From the NCBI RefSeq assembly GCF_000007305.1, contig NC_003413.1, positions 1,235,318 through 1,299,317 on the forward strand: a stretch of DNA of 64,000 bases, in the 5' to 3' direction. Both the position numbers and the translations under genes were made by a program. This DNA is from Pyrococcus furiosus DSM 3638. Lineage in GTDB: Archaea > Methanobacteriota_B > Thermococci > Thermococcales > Thermococcaceae. Shown here in pieces: positions 62,609 to 64,000 of this stretch (position 1 is its first letter; the number at the start of each line of letters is the position of its first letter). Below the pieces are notes generated by a model. That model was not told the DNA's origin and ran no database searches. It saw only the letters and a list, made by a program, of their open reading frames with translations.

Positions 62609-62718
62609 TGGTGCCGGGGCGGGGCTTCGAACCCCGGATCTCCCGGTTTCTCAGGCTCCCCCTTAACGGGGGAGGGCCCTATGAGCCGGGCGCTTTGACC
62701 AGGCTAAGCTACCCCGGC
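62609..62718 (-). tRNA. tRNA-Met elongator (CAU) with intron
   Basis: GCCGGGGUAGCUUAGCCUGG acceptor/D arm, anticodon stem CCCGG/CCGGG, loop CUCAUA-intron-A, T arm GGUUCGAAGCC and encoded CCA at 62609-62611. The predicted intron is about 32 nt (62648-62679) between positions 37 and 38, containing a CUCCCCC/GGGGGAG stem; this fits a bulge-helix-bulge splicing site. Introns in elongator tRNA-Met are known in Pyrococcus. The exact cut positions may differ by a base or two. Confidence 0.88.
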
Positions 62719-62801
62719 ACTACCCGAGTTATCCTCATCCACGGAAGACTTTTAAGTCTTTCGCTTGATGAAAATCTCAGAAAAAAGTGAGGTGAATAAT
62801 A

Positions 62802-63605
62802 ATGAAAGTTGGAGTTAGCATATATCCCCACTTTTTAAATGAAAGAAAAACCCTTGCCTCAATTTTAGCAGATATCAAAGTAAAAAATTATGATTTCGTC
62901 CAGATATTCCCCCACGCTTTGGGAGTTATTAAAAACGGAACCGTGATAGAAGAAAAGTTGAAAGAAATAGAGACAATACTAAAGGGTGTTGAAATAGATT
63001 ACATAGTTAGAATGCCAGTTTCGTTGAATTTAAGGGACAACGTCTACTACTCAAGACATTTTAAAGTTGCCAAGGCGGTCTTGGATGTTGCTATTAAGCT
63101 TGGAGCAAAAACAATAGTTATGCAAAGTGGAAAAACTGGAAGGTTAGACTTAGAGATTGACTCAATAAAAGCTTTGGCTGATATAGCAGAAAACTTTGGA
63201 ATAAATATTGCACTTGAAAACACGTTTAGTGTTAAGGATACTCTCTACGTAATAGACAACGTGAATAAGGACAACGTTGGATTTGCTCTGGATGTAGCTC
63301 ATGCATTCTTAAGTGCCCAGGGGGATGAAAATAGGCTCTTAGAAGATGTTAGACTAGGAGTCGAGAAAACAATAATCCTTTTAGTCCACGATAATTTTGG
63401 AAAAATGTTCCCCCAGGTAGAGCCAGAAGATGCCCTAGCTTACGGGGTGGGAGATCTACACCTTCTCCCAGGGGAAGGAAAGATACCATTTGGAAAGATA
63501 ATAAGACTCTTCAAAGATATACCAATTCTCCTAAAGGTAAAAGACGTTAAGACTTTTGAAAACCTCCCCTCAAAATCTGATCTGCTTCAGAGATTGATGA
63601 GGTGA
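62802..63605 (+). CDS. Sugar phosphate isomerase/epimerase-like TIM barrel
   Basis: 267 residues. VSIYPHFLNERKTLASILADIK, GAKTIVMQSGKTGRLDLEIDSI, INIALENTFSVKDTLYVI (Glu ligand), VGFALDVAHAFLSAQG (Asp/His) and ILLVHDNFGKMFPQVEPEDA show the AP-endonuclease-2/xylose isomerase-like barrel with metal-binding Glu, Asp and His. The reaction is unknown; it could act on sugar phosphates or inositol-type substrates. ATG 62802 follows gtgaggtgaataa. It overlaps nothing and is followed by a co-transcribed small gene. Confidence 0.72.
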   Translation: MKVGVSIYPHFLNERKTLASILADIKVKNYDFVQIFPHALGVIKNGTVIEEKLKEIETILKGVEIDYIVRMPVSLNLRDNVYYSRHFKVAKAVLDVAIKLGAKTIVMQSGKTGRLDLEIDSIKALADIAENFGINIALENTFSVKDTLYVIDNVNKDNVGFALDVAHAFLSAQGDENRLLEDVRLGVEKTIILLVHDNFGKMFPQVEPEDALAYGVGDLHLLPGEGKIPFGKIIRLFKDIPILLKVKDVKTFENLPSKSDLLQRLMR

Positions 63606-63610
63606 GAAAC

Positions 63611-63985
63611 ATGCCAGCCAGAGAAATGCGCATGGAAATGTTTCTCAGGGCTCTCTTAAGGAGAGATTTTGATAAAGCGAAATCACACTTAGATAAACTC
63701 CAAAAGCTAGTGAAAGAAGAAGATGAATGGGGAAGAGGATATCTAAAGGCCTTAAATGGCTTCATGAGCGCAATAAAGGATAATGACACCGATTCACTCA
63801 TTATAATGCTTCTAAATAATCCAGACGAAGAGAGAATAAAAGAGTTTCTTAGGAACTTTGAAGAAATAAAGAATCAGGAATTTCGAGATGACTATGAGAA
63901 AGGCTACTACACTGCCTGGGTAGAATTACTGCAAGCTTATCTCTCTCAAGCACGGCTACAACTCAAAGAGAGAAAAGGTGATTAA
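63611..63985 (+). CDS. Small uncharacterised helical protein
   Basis: 124 residues from ATG 63611, behind gaggtgagaaa which overlaps the previous stop. The sequence PAREMRMEMFLRALLRRDFDKAKSHLDKL, EEDEWGRGYLKALNGFMSAI, MLLNNPDEERIKEFLRNFEEI and DYEKGYYTAWVELLQAYLSQA (in segments) is a tetratricopeptide-like helical repeat pattern. No catalytic motif. It is coupled to the sugar isomerase-like gene and is followed directly by another gene at 63986, so it may be an adaptor in that operon. Confidence 0.65.
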   Translation: MPAREMRMEMFLRALLRRDFDKAKSHLDKLQKLVKEEDEWGRGYLKALNGFMSAIKDNDTDSLIIMLLNNPDEERIKEFLRNFEEIKNQEFRDDYEKGYYTAWVELLQAYLSQARLQLKERKGD

Positions 63986-64000
63986 ATGTCAAAGCATGAG
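63986..64000 (+). CDS. Start of a further gene, cut by the window end
   Basis: ATG 63986 directly after the previous stop, preceded by aaaggtgatta; reads MSKHE to the edge. Only five codons are visible, so no product can be named. Confidence 0.5.

Overview
The window is archaeal, and almost certainly Pyrococcus furiosus or a very close relative. It holds the soluble hydrogenase II operon beside the NfnI/sulfide dehydrogenase genes, EF-1alpha with S10, TFB, L7Ae-S28e-L24e, prolidase, Pelota and Pop5, sn-glycerol-1-phosphate dehydrogenase, proteins of a Pyrococcus-restricted family (DUF257), an IS6-type element of the ISPfu kind, and BRE/TATA promoters with GGAGGTGA ribosome binding sites. Locus names such as PF1327-PF1332 are from memory of that genome, not from a search.

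Layout. 1-10,200 is an accessory, partly decayed island: an RHH-like protein, a ComF-like phosphoribosyltransferase with a DprA-like protein, an NYN nuclease-like protein, a broken DUF262 (GmrSD-like) gene next to a probable modification-dependent nuclease, three consecutive broken genes (class II amidotransferase, gamma-glutamylcyclotransferase-like, ADP-ribosylglycohydrolase), an AAA ATPase and a HicBA toxin-antitoxin pair. Two promoters in this island share a distinctive operator made of three TATTAC-like boxes spaced exactly 23 bp apart.

10,200-18,500 holds an iron-transport-like membrane protein and the redox block: NfnI (minus strand) divergent from the four-gene hydrogenase II operon, with a perfect match to the SurR recognition pattern between them. 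18,500-23,900 is a compact thiamine synthesis and salvage operon (two TenA paralogues, an NCS1 transporter, ThiM, ThiE, ThiD-ThiN) read leftward. 23,900-36,300 is mostly housekeeping: two DUF257 proteins, GcvT, prolidase, a maleate isomerase-like protein, RNase Z, a TraB-like protein, an MtnA-like isomerase, an MFS transporter, ThrRS and VapBC.

36,500-48,500 is a surface-glycan cluster. A flippase is followed by genes for glucose-1-P to UDP-glucose to UDP-glucuronate and probably UDP-xylose, then seven glycosyltransferases, one of them split by an in-frame amber codon. 48,600-49,800 has a truncated HEPN gene abutting an IS6-family element whose other end lies about 10 bp from the L7Ae promoter. 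49,800-64,000 is the translation and RNA-processing neighbourhood: ribosomal proteins, four tRNAs (one with an intron), three well-formed C/D-box guide RNAs, a GC-rich hairpin upstream of the EF-1alpha promoter, TFB, RNase P Pop5, Pelota, ArgRS and glycerol-1-phosphate dehydrogenase.

The most unusual points are the 23-bp-phased shared operator of the defence-like island, the run of disrupted genes from about 4.2 to 7.4 kb, the compact hairpin between a C/D guide RNA and the EF-1alpha promoter, and the amber-split glycosyltransferase.
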